A stretch of DNA of 64,000 nt from WTFY01 sp964614915 (lineage in GTDB: Bacteria; Pseudomonadota; Gammaproteobacteria; UBA4575). Below are positions 34,101 to 43,581 of this stretch, piece after piece. Each line of letters starts with the position of its first letter. The stretch's first letter is position 1. Location: NCBI GenBank assembly GCA_964614915.1, contig CAZTNC010000015.1, forward strand, positions 1 to 64,000, in the 5' to 3' direction. The notes under the pieces were generated by a model. It worked only from the letters and a program-made list of their open reading frames with translations. It was not told the origin of the DNA and ran no database searches. A program made the translations under genes and the position numbers.

Positions 34101-34934
34101 CTAGTTTCCAGGCGGCATCTCGTCCATGAGCAAGCCGGGATCGAGGCGCTGCTGATGCCAGTTCATCCTCCAGTCCAGATGAGGGCCGGTGACCCGGCCT
34201 GTGGCGCCCACCAGGGCAATGGGCTGCCCCTGCTCCACGTACTCATCCACCTCGACCAGAATCTCCTGCAGGTGCAAAAAGGACGATGACAGGTTCTGGC
34301 CGTGGTCCACAACTAGCGTGCCTCCTGAAAAATACATGTCCTCGGCGTAAGTCACTCGCCCGGAGGCAGGTGCGAGAACCCGTGTCCCGACGGGTGCGGC
34401 AATATCAATACCATAATGGGGCTGGCGCGGCTGGCCGTTGAGAATTCGCTGGCTGCCGTAAATACCCGAAATTCGCCCCCGTACAGGCCATATGAAGCCT
34501 GCTTTGAAATCCATGCGATCCTCATCGAGGCTTCGCGCAGCTGCAATTTCTGCACTTTCCCTGCGAACCCGGCGCATGATCTGTGGCCCCGGATTCACCT
34601 GGGCGTCTGGCAATCCATCGATGCGCTGGATGTCATACTCACGTCCTGCGATCTCAAACGTGTGCGAGCGCACAGCTCCTTCTTTCGTCTGAACGGTGAC
34701 GGTTGCCTGGGGAGGGTAGTCCCGGCCAAACCCGAGAATGAATTCGCCGCTCGAGGAAACACGCACGGGACGCCCGTTCGTCCATACCTTCGAGTTCGGG
34801 CTCACTTGCCCAAAAGCCAGTCCACCCTGAATCAGGTTGCCAGTCAGTGAAAGATTTCCCGGTCCGGCATTTGCGAGCAGGAAAATTGTCAACCCGGCCC
34901 ACGCGAGCGCAATCCTGGCACAGGCATGCATCAT
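34101..34934 (-). CDS. periplasmic M23 (LytM/NlpD-type) peptidase
   Basis: A 277-residue exported protein: N-terminal signal segment, a beta-rich ~120-residue domain, then the M23 domain with zinc ligands in PHYGIDIAAP, SSSFLHLQEI and GPHLDWRMNW. This set is intact, so a DD- or LD-endopeptidase cutting peptidoglycan cross-links is expected. ATG 34934 places the signal peptide at the start; the frame opens to 35003. Confidence 0.9.
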   Translation of the reverse strand: MMHACARIALAWAGLTIFLLANAGPGNLSLTGNLIQGGLAFGQVSPNSKVWTNGRPVRVSSSGEFILGFGRDYPPQATVTVQTKEGAVRSHTFEIAGREYDIQRIDGLPDAQVNPGPQIMRRVRRESAEIAAARSLDEDRMDFKAGFIWPVRGRISGIYGSQRILNGQPRQPHYGIDIAAPVGTRVLAPASGRVTYAEDMYFSGGTLVVDHGQNLSSSFLHLQEILVEVDEYVEQGQPIALVGATGRVTGPHLDWRMNWHQQRLDPGLLMDEMPPGN

Positions 34935-35087
34935 CCGGTAATCCAGCACCGAGCCGGTGCCCTGCCCTCTTGCATGGCCTGGTCCTCTAGAAAATTTTGT
35001 CAATTAATGCCCGACAGACGGGCTGCCCGGTCTTTCAACCGGGCAGAATACTGGCGATTGCCAGAAAATCAGATAGCGAGTGCGCCC

Positions 35088-35789
35088 TCAGGCGGGTCCG
35101 TACTGAAACGCCGAGGACAGCCCGGCCTTGCCGGATTCGTACCAGTCAACGCCGTTGTCATGGTAACGAGCCCGCTTGGACATATGCAACGTGATCGGGT
35201 TATGCGGCGCAACCGCAAGCGGTGTGTGGGCCAGGATGATGTCCTTGCCGTCTTCCCCTTTGATGGGGTGGATATCAATTTCCCCTGCGCCTTCCACGAC
35301 CAGGTGCTTCCTCTCGGGAGTATCCATGATGCTGATGTTGGCCTTCTCAATACTGAGGACCTCGCTGATCAGGCTCGCGATGATGCCCAGGTGGCCTCCG
35401 CCTCCCCCGGTCCACAATGTCTTCAACGCTTCGAACTGCGCATCGTTCGCCTGATTATCAACGTACAGGGCTGCGCGCCAGTTGCCGTTGAGAAGATTCC
35501 CGGGGGCATGCAGCCAGACCGACACTTTCATGCCGTCCAGGCTGACATCACCGTAGTGACCCTTGTCGATTTTCCAGCCAACGAGAGCCGTGCATGAACC
35601 CACGGTCGGGTCATTCAGCAAAAGACAGGGGCATACGTTATCGCAGGTACAGGACTCGAAATAGTTGCCCATCACTTTCCAGTCCACTGCGTTTTCGGTC
35701 GAAGCCTGCGAAAGCCCAAGTCCTGTCGACCCCAAGGCCAACGTGCTTCCGGTAGCTTTTAAAAATTTTCTTCTGTTAAAAATTGACAT
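35088..35789 (-). CDS. DUF1326 protein with Tat signal
   Basis: A 233-residue protein beginning SIFNRRKFLKATGSTLALG, a twin-arginine signal. The mature domain has the Cys cluster FESCTCDNVCPCLLL (CxCxxxCPC) near its start, followed by the DUF1326 core (GHYGDVSLDGMKVSVWLHAPGN, TPERKHLVVEGAGEIDI). The function is unknown; the Cys cluster suggests metal or cofactor binding, and folding before export is implied by Tat. About 54% of positions look shared with the neighbour at 36165 by eye. Start by Tat motif. Confidence 0.85.
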   Translation of the reverse strand: MSIFNRRKFLKATGSTLALGSTGLGLSQASTENAVDWKVMGNYFESCTCDNVCPCLLLNDPTVGSCTALVGWKIDKGHYGDVSLDGMKVSVWLHAPGNLLNGNWRAALYVDNQANDAQFEALKTLWTGGGGGHLGIIASLISEVLSIEKANISIMDTPERKHLVVEGAGEIDIHPIKGEDGKDIILAHTPLAVAPHNPITLHMSKRARYHDNGVDWYESGKAGLSSAFQYGPA

Positions 35790-36164
35790 GCTAGTTTCTC
35801 CTGCCATCTCATCTGACATCGCTCCGGTTCGCATGAGCCAAACCGGTCGTCTCAAAAAATAGTCTATCGCATACTATAGCCCAAAATGGCTACTCTTTAA
35901 ACATGCCTGTTCGTTTCCGGACCTGCTCGACACCGCATTCCTGGCAGGATCTCGGAATATGAACCGGATCAACAGGTTAGACGGTTCTCCTGTCTATCTC
36001 CAAATGAGTGGGGCGCTGCCTTGCCAAAAACGGCAGCGGAAGAGAAATGGACGGGGCCCGAGTGGGCCGCGGCATGCCATTCGTGCCGCCTGCGCACTGG
36101 AACCCGAGCCTGCGAAGGCCCGGATTTCAATGCATGTGCTGTTTATTAGGAGCCTGGACCTGGC
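35790..36164. other. 375-bp gap between the DUF1326 genes
   Basis: No convincing gene. Short plus-strand frames are Arg-rich and lack ribosome sites. TATAGT near 35875 (minus sense) could be a -10 box for the Tat-type gene. Confidence 0.35.
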
Positions 36165-36773
36165 TTAGCCGGGCCCGTACTGAAATGGTGACGCCAGACC
36201 GGCTTTGCCGGATTCATTCCAGTCGATACCATTATCGCTGTACTGTGCAATCTTGGACTCATGCAGGGTGACCGCATTTCCCGGAGCCACTGCAAGCGGC
36301 ATGCCGGATACCATGACAGGCTTGCCCTCTTCTCCTTCCATTGCAACGATCTCGTTTTCCCCGATCCCCTCAATCACCAGGTGCTTCCTTTCCGGCGTGC
36401 TCTCAAAGCTGATGTTTGCTTTCTTGACGCTCAGAACATCGCTGACCAGGCCTGCAATCACCGCCAGGTGACCACCGCCTTCGCCACTCCACAAGGCGCC
36501 GATAGCATCGAACTGTGCATCATCTGCACTCTCATCTACGTACAGCGCCAAACGCCAGTTGCCTGCCGTGAGGTTGCCCGGCGCATGCAGCCAGACTGCA
36601 ACCTTGATTCCGTCCAGACTGACATCGCCATAATGTCCCTTCTCGATGCTCCAGCCGACGAGAGCCGTACATGTACCCACGGTCGGATCTTTCAATAATA
36701 GACATGGGCATAAATTGTCACAGGTGCAAGACTCGAAATAGTTGCCTTCCACACTCCAGTCTGTCGTCGCCAT
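36165..36773 (-). CDS. DUF1326 protein without signal peptide
   Basis: A 202-residue paralogue of the neighbouring protein. It starts MATTDWSVEGNYFESCTCDNLCPCLLLKD, with the same Cys cluster but no export signal, so it should stay in the cytoplasm. GGAGGTGACGCT before ATG 36773 fixes the start. It diverges from the DUF2182 gene across 250 bases. Function unknown. Confidence 0.85.
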   Translation of the reverse strand: MATTDWSVEGNYFESCTCDNLCPCLLLKDPTVGTCTALVGWSIEKGHYGDVSLDGIKVAVWLHAPGNLTAGNWRLALYVDESADDAQFDAIGALWSGEGGGHLAVIAGLVSDVLSVKKANISFESTPERKHLVIEGIGENEIVAMEGEEGKPVMVSGMPLAVAPGNAVTLHESKIAQYSDNGIDWNESGKAGLASPFQYGPG

Positions 36774-37025
36774 AGCGTCACCTCCCGGCCTTCTGGATAA
36801 ATACGAAGCCTGCCAGCAACGCTGGCAGAACTGTGTTTGAGTATAGCCTAAAAAAGTGGGGCTTGAAACACCCCACGGCGGCGGCAATCCTGTGCTGGAC
36901 TTTCATGTATACAGGCAATCCAGTATGATCCTGCTGATGATTCTGACTGTTTGTTTGACTCCCGCGACGACACGGTTTGCATGCCCGTAAACCGGTCATC
37001 TGACCGACCCAAGTAAGGCACTCCC

Positions 37026-37823
37026 ATGAACACCCCTCCCCCTGTTGCAGGACTTTCTCCACGAGACAAAAAGATCGTCATCTCAGGACTGATCCTGGTG
37101 GCGGGTGTGAGCTGGCTGTACATAATTTACATGGCTTGGGCGATGGAGAACATGCACCTGGTCGATATGTGGATGCCTCCGATGGGTGGCATGCGTGCAT
37201 GGACGGCATGGGACTTCCTCATGCTCTTTCTCATGTGGTACATCATGATGATTGCCATGATGACCCCGAGCGTTTCGCCGATGGTCATGATGTTCACCAC
37301 CGTGAGCCGGCAAAAGAAGCTCAGACAACAGCCCTATGCACCTACCTTCATTTTCCTGGCGGGATACCTGGTCGCCTGGGCTCTGTTCAGTTTTTTTGCA
37401 AGTGCCGTCCAGTGGCCCCTGCATGGAAGCAAACTGCTCGATCCCATGATGTACACCGACAGCTACCTGCTGAGCGGCTCGATCCTGGTGCTGGCAGGGG
37501 TCTACCAAATGACGCCGATGAAAGACGCATGTCTGAACCAGTGCAGAACCCCGCTCGGCTTTTTGATGGCTGCCTGGAAGGATGGCAAGAGCGGAGCCTT
37601 CCAGATGGGCCTGTACCACGGGATGTTCTGTGTGGGTTGCTGTTGGGCACTGATGGCAGTGCTGCTGGCTGTAGGCGTGATGAACATGCTCTGGGTTTTG
37701 CTGATTGCAGTCTTTGTTCTTCTTGAAAAAATTCTTCCATTCTCTGCGACCACGACTCGCATGATCACGGGCGCAGGGCTGATTATCTGGGGCGGTTACT
37801 GGCTGAGCCTTCACCCCTGGTAA
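37026..37823 (+). CDS. DUF2182 Met-rich integral membrane protein
   Basis: A 265-residue inner-membrane protein with six or seven helices. Exceptionally Met-rich: MWMPPMGGMRAW, LMWYIMMIAMMTPSVSPMVMMF, and a conserved HGMFCVGCCWALM block. The family is described as predicted metal-binding membrane proteins and often occurs beside DUF1326. Met/Cys/His-rich helices fit Cu(I) or another soft metal. No biochemical role is established to my knowledge. Confidence 0.85.
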   Translation: MNTPPPVAGLSPRDKKIVISGLILVAGVSWLYIIYMAWAMENMHLVDMWMPPMGGMRAWTAWDFLMLFLMWYIMMIAMMTPSVSPMVMMFTTVSRQKKLRQQPYAPTFIFLAGYLVAWALFSFFASAVQWPLHGSKLLDPMMYTDSYLLSGSILVLAGVYQMTPMKDACLNQCRTPLGFLMAAWKDGKSGAFQMGLYHGMFCVGCCWALMAVLLAVGVMNMLWVLLIAVFVLLEKILPFSATTTRMITGAGLIIWGGYWLSLHPW

Positions 37824-37852
37824 GAGATCTCTGCTGAAAGTTTTCTGGCATT

Positions 37853-38022
37853 TCAGTATCCAGTGAAATTCGTATAGCGCACGATCCAGTTCTGGGCTTT
37901 TGCTTCACTCCCAGGGTCCCAGTTCCCCGGTGCATTTTCTAGTACATCAAGTCTGGAATACACACCGTGGCATCAACATCCCTGACAAAACGTTGATGGA
38001 TAAAATCGATGGCAGCCATCAT
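37853..38022 (-). pseudogene. possible frameshifted gene remnant
   Basis: On the minus strand, MMAAIDFIHQRFVRDVDAT..PDLMY runs to a stop, and a +1/-1 shift continues as VLENAPGNWDPGSEAKAQNWIVRYTNFTGY. Both parts look protein-like, and together they would read as one ~56-residue piece. No family is recognised; chance is possible. Confidence 0.25.
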
Positions 38023-38104
38023 TATTTTCCGATGTTCCGAATCGGCTCTTTACCTAAAATAGGATCATCGTATTTATAAAGGGAATCGACCATAGGAGCG
38101 AATC

Positions 38105-38596
38105 ATGGAACAGGCAACACCATTGCCGATTGACATTGACATCGGCATCCCCGAACTCCAGCGCAAGGAAATTGCAACCGGCCTGAGCCGGCTGCTTGCG
38201 GATACCTATACGCTGTACCTGAAAACCCACAACTACCACTGGAATGTAACCGGGCCCATGTTCACTACCCTGCATACCATGTTTGAGCAACAATACCAGG
38301 AGCTCGCTCTGGCCGTGGACGAAATCGCTGAGCGAATCCGGGCGCTGGGTATTTTTGCACCCGGTTCCTACAGCAGGTTCAAGGAACTCACCCAGATCGA
38401 TGAGGAAACACGTGTGCCGAGTGCCAAGGAGATGATCCACCAGCTGGTCCTGGGGCAGGAAGCCGTGGTGCGCACCGCTCGGGAGATCTTTCCGGTCATT
38501 GATGCGGCAAACGACGAACCCACTGCCGATTTGGTTACAAATCGCATGCAGACACACGAGAAAACCGCCTGGATGCTGAGAAGTTTGCTGCAATAA
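38105..38596 (+). CDS. dps: Dps-family ferritin-like DNA-protection protein
   Basis: A 163-residue Dps miniferritin. The dinuclear ferroxidase site shows as KTHNYHWNVTGPMFTTLHTMFEQQY and LAVDEIAERIRALG. It forms dodecamers that oxidise and store iron using H2O2. GGAGCGAATC before ATG. It stands alone, ~280 bases downstream of DUF2182. Confidence 0.93.
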   Translation: MEQATPLPIDIDIGIPELQRKEIATGLSRLLADTYTLYLKTHNYHWNVTGPMFTTLHTMFEQQYQELALAVDEIAERIRALGIFAPGSYSRFKELTQIDEETRVPSAKEMIHQLVLGQEAVVRTAREIFPVIDAANDEPTADLVTNRMQTHEKTAWMLRSLLQ

Positions 38597-38723
38597 GCAG
38601 GGCATCCGGTTGAAGATTTCATGCAGCCCATGCCGTGAAGCGCTATAGTGTGCACTGGTTCTAGATGGCAGGGAATGTCTATGCTTTCATAGCGACCCCT
38701 ACACGATACGAGGAGGTGGATAC

Positions 38724-39056
38724 ATGTTTGGGTTCGGTGGCAAAAAAAATAAGGACTTCAAGGCAACGATTTTGAACACGGGCCAGACCTTTGATGTCAA
38801 AGGCGGCATAAACCTGCTGCAGGCTGCAAAAAATGCCGGCATTGACTGGCCATGCGACTGCAAGGTCGGTTCATGCGGGACCTGCCGCGCCAAGCTGGTC
38901 AGCGGTAAAGTCAAGGAACTGACGGACTTCACCTACACGCTCGATGGAGAGATGCTGAAAGCGAACTATATCCTGGCCTGCCAGGCCAGGCTGAAAACAG
39001 ATGTTGAGGTGGAAGTAGATTTCGACCAGACGGCGGTCAATCCGGAATACATCTGA
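38724..39056 (+). CDS. [2Fe-2S] ferredoxin
   Basis: A 110-residue plant-type ferredoxin. Cluster ligands lie in CDCKVGSCGTCRAKL and the distal ILACQA. It has an N-terminal GFGGKKNKDFKATI strand and C-terminal VEVEVDF. Its redox partner is not apparent. GAGGAGG precedes the ATG. Confidence 0.9.
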   Translation: MFGFGGKKNKDFKATILNTGQTFDVKGGINLLQAAKNAGIDWPCDCKVGSCGTCRAKLVSGKVKELTDFTYTLDGEMLKANYILACQARLKTDVEVEVDFDQTAVNPEYI

Positions 39057-39170
39057 TCGTGGACACCTGCCGGGTAGACCCATACCGGTCATGTGGTGTG
39101 TAGGTCTGCAGACTCCCGGTCCTGTCACTCCTATTGCCAGGTCGCACCGGGCCAGTCCTGACGGCACTAA

Positions 39171-41021
39171 GTGAACTTGCCCGAGGCCAGCCAACCGGGT
39201 TCAAGCAGCCAGCTCCAGCTGTTGAAGCAGAAACGTTTCTGCCCTTTTTTCCTGACCCAGTTCTTCGGTGCCTTCAACGACAACGTTTTCAAAAATTCGC
39301 TGATTATCCTGATCGCCTTCCAGAGCAGCTTTTCAGGATCAGACATCTCGAACTACATCATCAATCTCGCCGCACTTCTTTTCATATTGCCGTTTTTTCT
39401 TTTCTCCGCAACTGCCGGACAGATTGCGGACCGTTTTGGCAAGGCCGGACTGATCCGCAAAATCAAGCTGGGTGAGATTGTCATCATGCTGCTGGCTGGG
39501 GCGGGATTCTATCTCGACAGCATTCCCCTATTGTTGCTGTGCCTGTTTCTCATGGGCACTCAGTCGTCCTTTTTTGGCCCGATCAAGTATTCCATCATTC
39601 CCGAGCACCTCAAGCAAAAGGAGCTTATCGGCGGAAATGCACTGGTAGAATCCGGCACTTTCATGGCCATCCTGCTGGGCACGATGCTGGGCGGGTTTTT
39701 GGTCGGCGTGGCTACTGATGCCCGGGCACTGGTGTCTGTGACCGTGATTGCACTGGCCGGGCTGGGCTATCTGAGTTCCCTGCAGATCCCCCCTACTCCG
39801 GCAGCGGTTCCCTCGCTCAAGGTACGTTGGAACCCTGCCGTCGAAACTGTCCGCAATGTGGTGGCCCTGAGAAAACATGGCGCGGTGTTCTTCTTTATCC
39901 TGGGTATTTCGTGGTTCTGGTTTCTGGGAGCCACCTATCTTACCCAGTTGCCGAACTTTACCCGGCTGGCACTTGGCGCCAATGCCCAGGTGGTCACATT
40001 TTTCCTGGCCTTGCTTTGCGTAGGTATCGGCGTGGGCTCGCTATTGTGTGAGCGACTCTCCAACCGGTCGATCGAACTAGGACTGGTCCCGGTTGGCTCG
40101 ATCGGGCTGACCGTTTTCGGCATTGATCTATTTTTTGCCACCACAGCACATGTATCAAGTGAGCTCATCGGCCTTCCGGAATTTATCCGCAACCCGTCCA
40201 ACTGGAGGCTGTGCTCGGATATCTTCCTGATCGGATTGTTTGGCGGAATTTACATCGTGCCGCTATATGCCACGGTGCAGGCACGTACACGGGCACAAGA
40301 GCGCGCGCGGGTTATCGCCGGGAACAATATCCTCAATGCCATTGCCATGATTGGATCCTCCCTGTTTGCCATCGCGCTCCTCGGAGCCGGCTTGAGCATC
40401 CCGGGGCTTTTCCTCACGGCCGCCTTGCTGAATGCCGCCGTCGCCCTGTTCATTTTCACACGCGTCCCCGAGTTTTTGGTTCGTCTGATCGTGTGGGTTT
40501 CAATGGCGGCCGTGTACCGAATCAAGAGCGTCGACCTGAAGAATCTGCCCACACAGGGACCCCTGATCCTGTCCGGCAGTCCCGCAGGTTTCCTCGACAT
40601 CCTTATTCTGAACTCCTGTCTGGGGCGTCCGGCCCGTTTTTTCATATCCCCCGGGCATCTGGACTCTCCCTTTTCAGCCTTTCTGCTCAAGGCGGTCAAC
40701 AATCTCGCCGGCTCCCCGAGCTCCCAGACGCCTGCCCGAGAGACTTCGGTGTACCAGCAAATCGTTTCGGACCTGAACGAGGGAAAGGCGGTGGGGATTT
40801 TTCCAGGTGAAGGTTTAAGGCTGGAAGATCTGGCCGAAGGCGTGCTGCAAGACGGCGGGCAAAAGCAAACTCAGGACCCGGTGACAGTCGTACATGTCTC
40901 CTTGAGGAGAAGGTGGCCCATGATTGAGATTATCGTGGACAAGCCGACCAGCTTGGGGCCCTGCAATGCAGAATGGTTGCAAAGGGCAATTCCGGGCACG
41001 CTGGTTTCACCCGGCTGCTGA
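39171..41021 (+). CDS. LplT-like MFS transporter fused to a degenerate acyltransferase domain
   Basis: A 616-residue two-domain protein. Residues ~20-430 are an MFS lysophospholipid flippase-type transporter (FFGAFNDNVFKNSLIILIAF start). Residues ~450-600 correspond to a PlsC-type acyltransferase. The catalytic NHxSxxD box is replaced by SPAGFLD (residues 470-476), so the His is Pro, and FPEG reads FPGEG (544-548). Relatives import and re-acylate lysophospholipids; here acyl transfer is doubtful. The start is GTG without a strong ribosome site. Confidence 0.8.
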   Translation: MNLPEASQPGSSSQLQLLKQKRFCPFFLTQFFGAFNDNVFKNSLIILIAFQSSFSGSDISNYIINLAALLFILPFFLFSATAGQIADRFGKAGLIRKIKLGEIVIMLLAGAGFYLDSIPLLLLCLFLMGTQSSFFGPIKYSIIPEHLKQKELIGGNALVESGTFMAILLGTMLGGFLVGVATDARALVSVTVIALAGLGYLSSLQIPPTPAAVPSLKVRWNPAVETVRNVVALRKHGAVFFFILGISWFWFLGATYLTQLPNFTRLALGANAQVVTFFLALLCVGIGVGSLLCERLSNRSIELGLVPVGSIGLTVFGIDLFFATTAHVSSELIGLPEFIRNPSNWRLCSDIFLIGLFGGIYIVPLYATVQARTRAQERARVIAGNNILNAIAMIGSSLFAIALLGAGLSIPGLFLTAALLNAAVALFIFTRVPEFLVRLIVWVSMAAVYRIKSVDLKNLPTQGPLILSGSPAGFLDILILNSCLGRPARFFISPGHLDSPFSAFLLKAVNNLAGSPSSQTPARETSVYQQIVSDLNEGKAVGIFPGEGLRLEDLAEGVLQDGGQKQTQDPVTVVHVSLRRRWPMIEIIVDKPTSLGPCNAEWLQRAIPGTLVSPGC

Positions 41022-41052
41022 ACCTTTCAAGAAGTTTTGTCCTGATGCGGGG

Positions 41053-41128
41053 TGGAGCGGGAAACGAGGCTCGAACTCGCGACCTCAACCTTGGCAAGGT
41101 TGCGCTCTACCAACTGAGCTATTCCCGC
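41053..41128 (-). tRNA. tRNA-Gly (GCC)
   Basis: A 76-nt cloverleaf including CCA: acceptor GCGGGAA/TTCCCGC, anticodon loop CTTGCCAA, T-loop GTTCGAG. Immediately downstream of pgsA on the same strand, as in enterobacteria. Confidence 0.96.
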
Positions 41129-41179
41129 AGACGATGGATACCCGCCAGCCAGTCAGAAGATGGGGCATGATCGCTGCCC

Positions 41180-41737
41180 CTATCCCCGATACGACCGAGC
41201 CGCACGGCTAATATAGATCATCATCGACCAAAGTGTAAGTACCACGGCTAGGTACAGCAACCACACCCCGATCTCGAATACGGGGATTCCGAGCACGGGA
41301 TAGTAATAGAGCAGGAAGAACAGTGCCATCATTTGCGCGCCCGTCTTGAGCTTGCCCAGCATCGACACTGCGACGGAATCCCGCTTGCCGAGCTCGGACA
41401 TCCATTCACGCAAGCCCGAAACCACCAGTTCCCTGGCAATGATGATCAGCGCCGGAACCAGTATGGACAGCTGTCCATGCCGGTCGACGATGACCACAAG
41501 GACCGTGACGATGATCAGCTTGTCGGCGATCGGGTCCAGAAAGGCCCCGAGTTTCGAGACCTGATTCAGTCTGCGCGCCAGATATCCGTCCAGCAAGTCC
41601 GTGACGGAGGCCACCCCGAACAGCGCTGCCGCCAGCGGCATGCCCCAGTGTTCGGGCAGGAAATAATACACACCGACCAGAAGTGGTGTAATCAGAATCC
41701 TGATAAATGTCAGTATGTTGGCGACACTATATATCAT
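41180..41737 (-). CDS. pgsA: CDP-diacylglycerol--glycerol-3-phosphate 3-phosphatidyltransferase
   Basis: A 185-residue membrane enzyme making phosphatidylglycerophosphate. CDP-alcohol phosphotransferase motif: TDLLDGYLARRLNQVSKLGAFLDPIADK. It follows uvrC by 12 bases and precedes tRNA-Gly, the classical order. Confidence 0.95.
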   Translation of the reverse strand: MIYSVANILTFIRILITPLLVGVYYFLPEHWGMPLAAALFGVASVTDLLDGYLARRLNQVSKLGAFLDPIADKLIIVTVLVVIVDRHGQLSILVPALIIIARELVVSGLREWMSELGKRDSVAVSMLGKLKTGAQMMALFFLLYYYPVLGIPVFEIGVWLLYLAVVLTLWSMMIYISRAARSYRG

Positions 41738-41749
41738 ATCCGTTTACAT

Positions 41750-43564
41750 TCAGTGACTGTGGACTTCCTGGTAAATCACCTGGGCAAGATGACGGCTTAC
41801 CCCCGGTACCTTCGCGATCTCCTCAACGCCGGCACGCGAGACCCCGCGCATTCCCCCGAAATGTTTCAGCAGGTTTTGCCTGCGTTTCGGGCCCAACCCC
41901 GCAATGTTCTCCAGCGGCGATGATACCCGCGCACGCGCGCGCCGCTTGCGGTGACCGCCAATGGCAAACCGGTGTGCCTCATCCCGGATCTGCTGGATCA
42001 GCCGCAGGGCCAGCGAATGCGGCGCAAGCCGCACTGGACGCCCTGTATCTGCGATGATGAGTGTCTCCTGCCCGGCTTTCCTCTGCGGCCCTTTCGCAAC
42101 CCCAACGATGCAGACCCCTTCGACCTGCAGTTCGGCCAGCGCGTCCCTGGCCTGGGTGACCTGTCCTTTGCCTCCGTCAATCAGCAGCATATCAGGCAAC
42201 TTGCCCTCTCCCTTCTTGAGCCGCATGTAGCGGCGGGTCAGCGCCTGGTGCATGGCCGCATAGTCATCGCCGGCCTGAATCCCCTCGATATTGAAGTAGC
42301 GGTAATCCGTTTTGATCGGACCATCCTGCTCGAACACTACGCACGAGGCCACTGTCGCCTCGCCCCGGGTATGGCTGACATCGAAGCATTCGATGCGCTG
42401 GGGTACGAACTCAAGTCCGAGTTCGTCCTGAACGGCCTCGAAACGCTGCATGAGACCCGCTTTTGAGGCCAGTTTGCCCTGCAGGGCTCCGGTCGCGTTT
42501 TTTCTTGCAATGTCCAGCCACCGGGCGCGCCTGCTGCGCGGTGTGCAAACAATCGATACCTTCCTGCCCGCCTGGTTGCTCAGCATCTGCTGCAAGAGCC
42601 CGACTTCCTCCGGGCGGTGGCTGAGTATGATCTCCTCGGGAATCCCGTGAGTAAGGTAGTACTGCCCCAAAAATGCGGCGATGATCTTCTCTTTGCTTGC
42701 GACATCCGGAATTTTAGGGAAATAGCTCTTGTTGCCGAGGTTCACTCCTGCGCGGATATTGAATACCTGCACGCAGGCGACTTCCCCTTCCGATTCGATG
42801 GCGGCAATATCCACATCACCGCCCTCGGCACTGACGTACTGCTGCTCGGAAACCTTGCGCAGCATCTCGATCTTGTTGCGACAGCGCGCGGCCGTTTCAT
42901 AATCCAGGTCCGCGGAAGCCTGGTCCATTTCGTTCACGTAGCGGGCAATGAGTGCCTGGCTGTTCCCTTCTAGGAACTCGATGGCCGCGTCGATTTCATT
43001 GCGATAGCTGTCCTCATCGACCAGGCCCACACAGGGCCCGCTGCAGCGGTTGATCTGGTATTGCAGGCAGGGCCGGCTGCGGTGGCTGAAAAAATAATCG
43101 TCGCACTGGCGAACCTTGAACACCTTTTGCAGCAGGCTCAGGGCGCTGCGGGCCGCACCGGGGCTGGCATAGGGGCCGAAGTACCGTCCCTTCCGTTCTC
43201 GCCTGCCCCGGTAAAAGGTAATCTGCGGGAACTTGTGCTCGGAAGAGATGAAGATGTAGGGATAGCTCTTATCGTCCCGCAACAGTATGTTGTAGCGTGG
43301 GCGATGCCGCTTGATGAGATTGTTCTCGAGCAGCAGGGCTTCGGCCTCCGTATTGGTGACCGTGGTCTCGATGGCCGCTGTTTGTGCGATCATCTTGGTC
43401 AGCCGTGGACCTCGTTTGCCGCGGTTAAAATAGGCTGCGACCCTTTTCTTGAGGTTTTTGGCCTTGCCGACATACAGCAGCTTCCCCTGTGCATCGAGCA
43501 TGCGGTACACGCCCGGGTCCAGGCTGAGGGTCTGGATGAACTGCTTGGGATCAAATTCGTTCAT
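41750..43564 (-). CDS. uvrC: excinuclease ABC subunit C
   Basis: A 604-residue nucleotide-excision-repair nuclease. GIY-YIG domain at the N-terminus (PGVYRMLDAQGKLLYVGKAKNLKKRV), a Cys cluster (CDDYFFSHRSRPCLQYQINRCSGPC), a UVR motif, the RNase-H-like nuclease domain (FDVSHTRGEATVASCVVF, LLIDGGKGQV) and a C-terminal HhH pair. Normal length. Confidence 0.96.
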   Translation of the reverse strand: MNEFDPKQFIQTLSLDPGVYRMLDAQGKLLYVGKAKNLKKRVAAYFNRGKRGPRLTKMIAQTAAIETTVTNTEAEALLLENNLIKRHRPRYNILLRDDKSYPYIFISSEHKFPQITFYRGRRERKGRYFGPYASPGAARSALSLLQKVFKVRQCDDYFFSHRSRPCLQYQINRCSGPCVGLVDEDSYRNEIDAAIEFLEGNSQALIARYVNEMDQASADLDYETAARCRNKIEMLRKVSEQQYVSAEGGDVDIAAIESEGEVACVQVFNIRAGVNLGNKSYFPKIPDVASKEKIIAAFLGQYYLTHGIPEEIILSHRPEEVGLLQQMLSNQAGRKVSIVCTPRSRRARWLDIARKNATGALQGKLASKAGLMQRFEAVQDELGLEFVPQRIECFDVSHTRGEATVASCVVFEQDGPIKTDYRYFNIEGIQAGDDYAAMHQALTRRYMRLKKGEGKLPDMLLIDGGKGQVTQARDALAELQVEGVCIVGVAKGPQRKAGQETLIIADTGRPVRLAPHSLALRLIQQIRDEAHRFAIGGHRKRRARARVSSPLENIAGLGPKRRQNLLKHFGGMRGVSRAGVEEIAKVPGVSRHLAQVIYQEVHSH

Positions 43565-43581
43565 GTCACCTCAAACCACCG

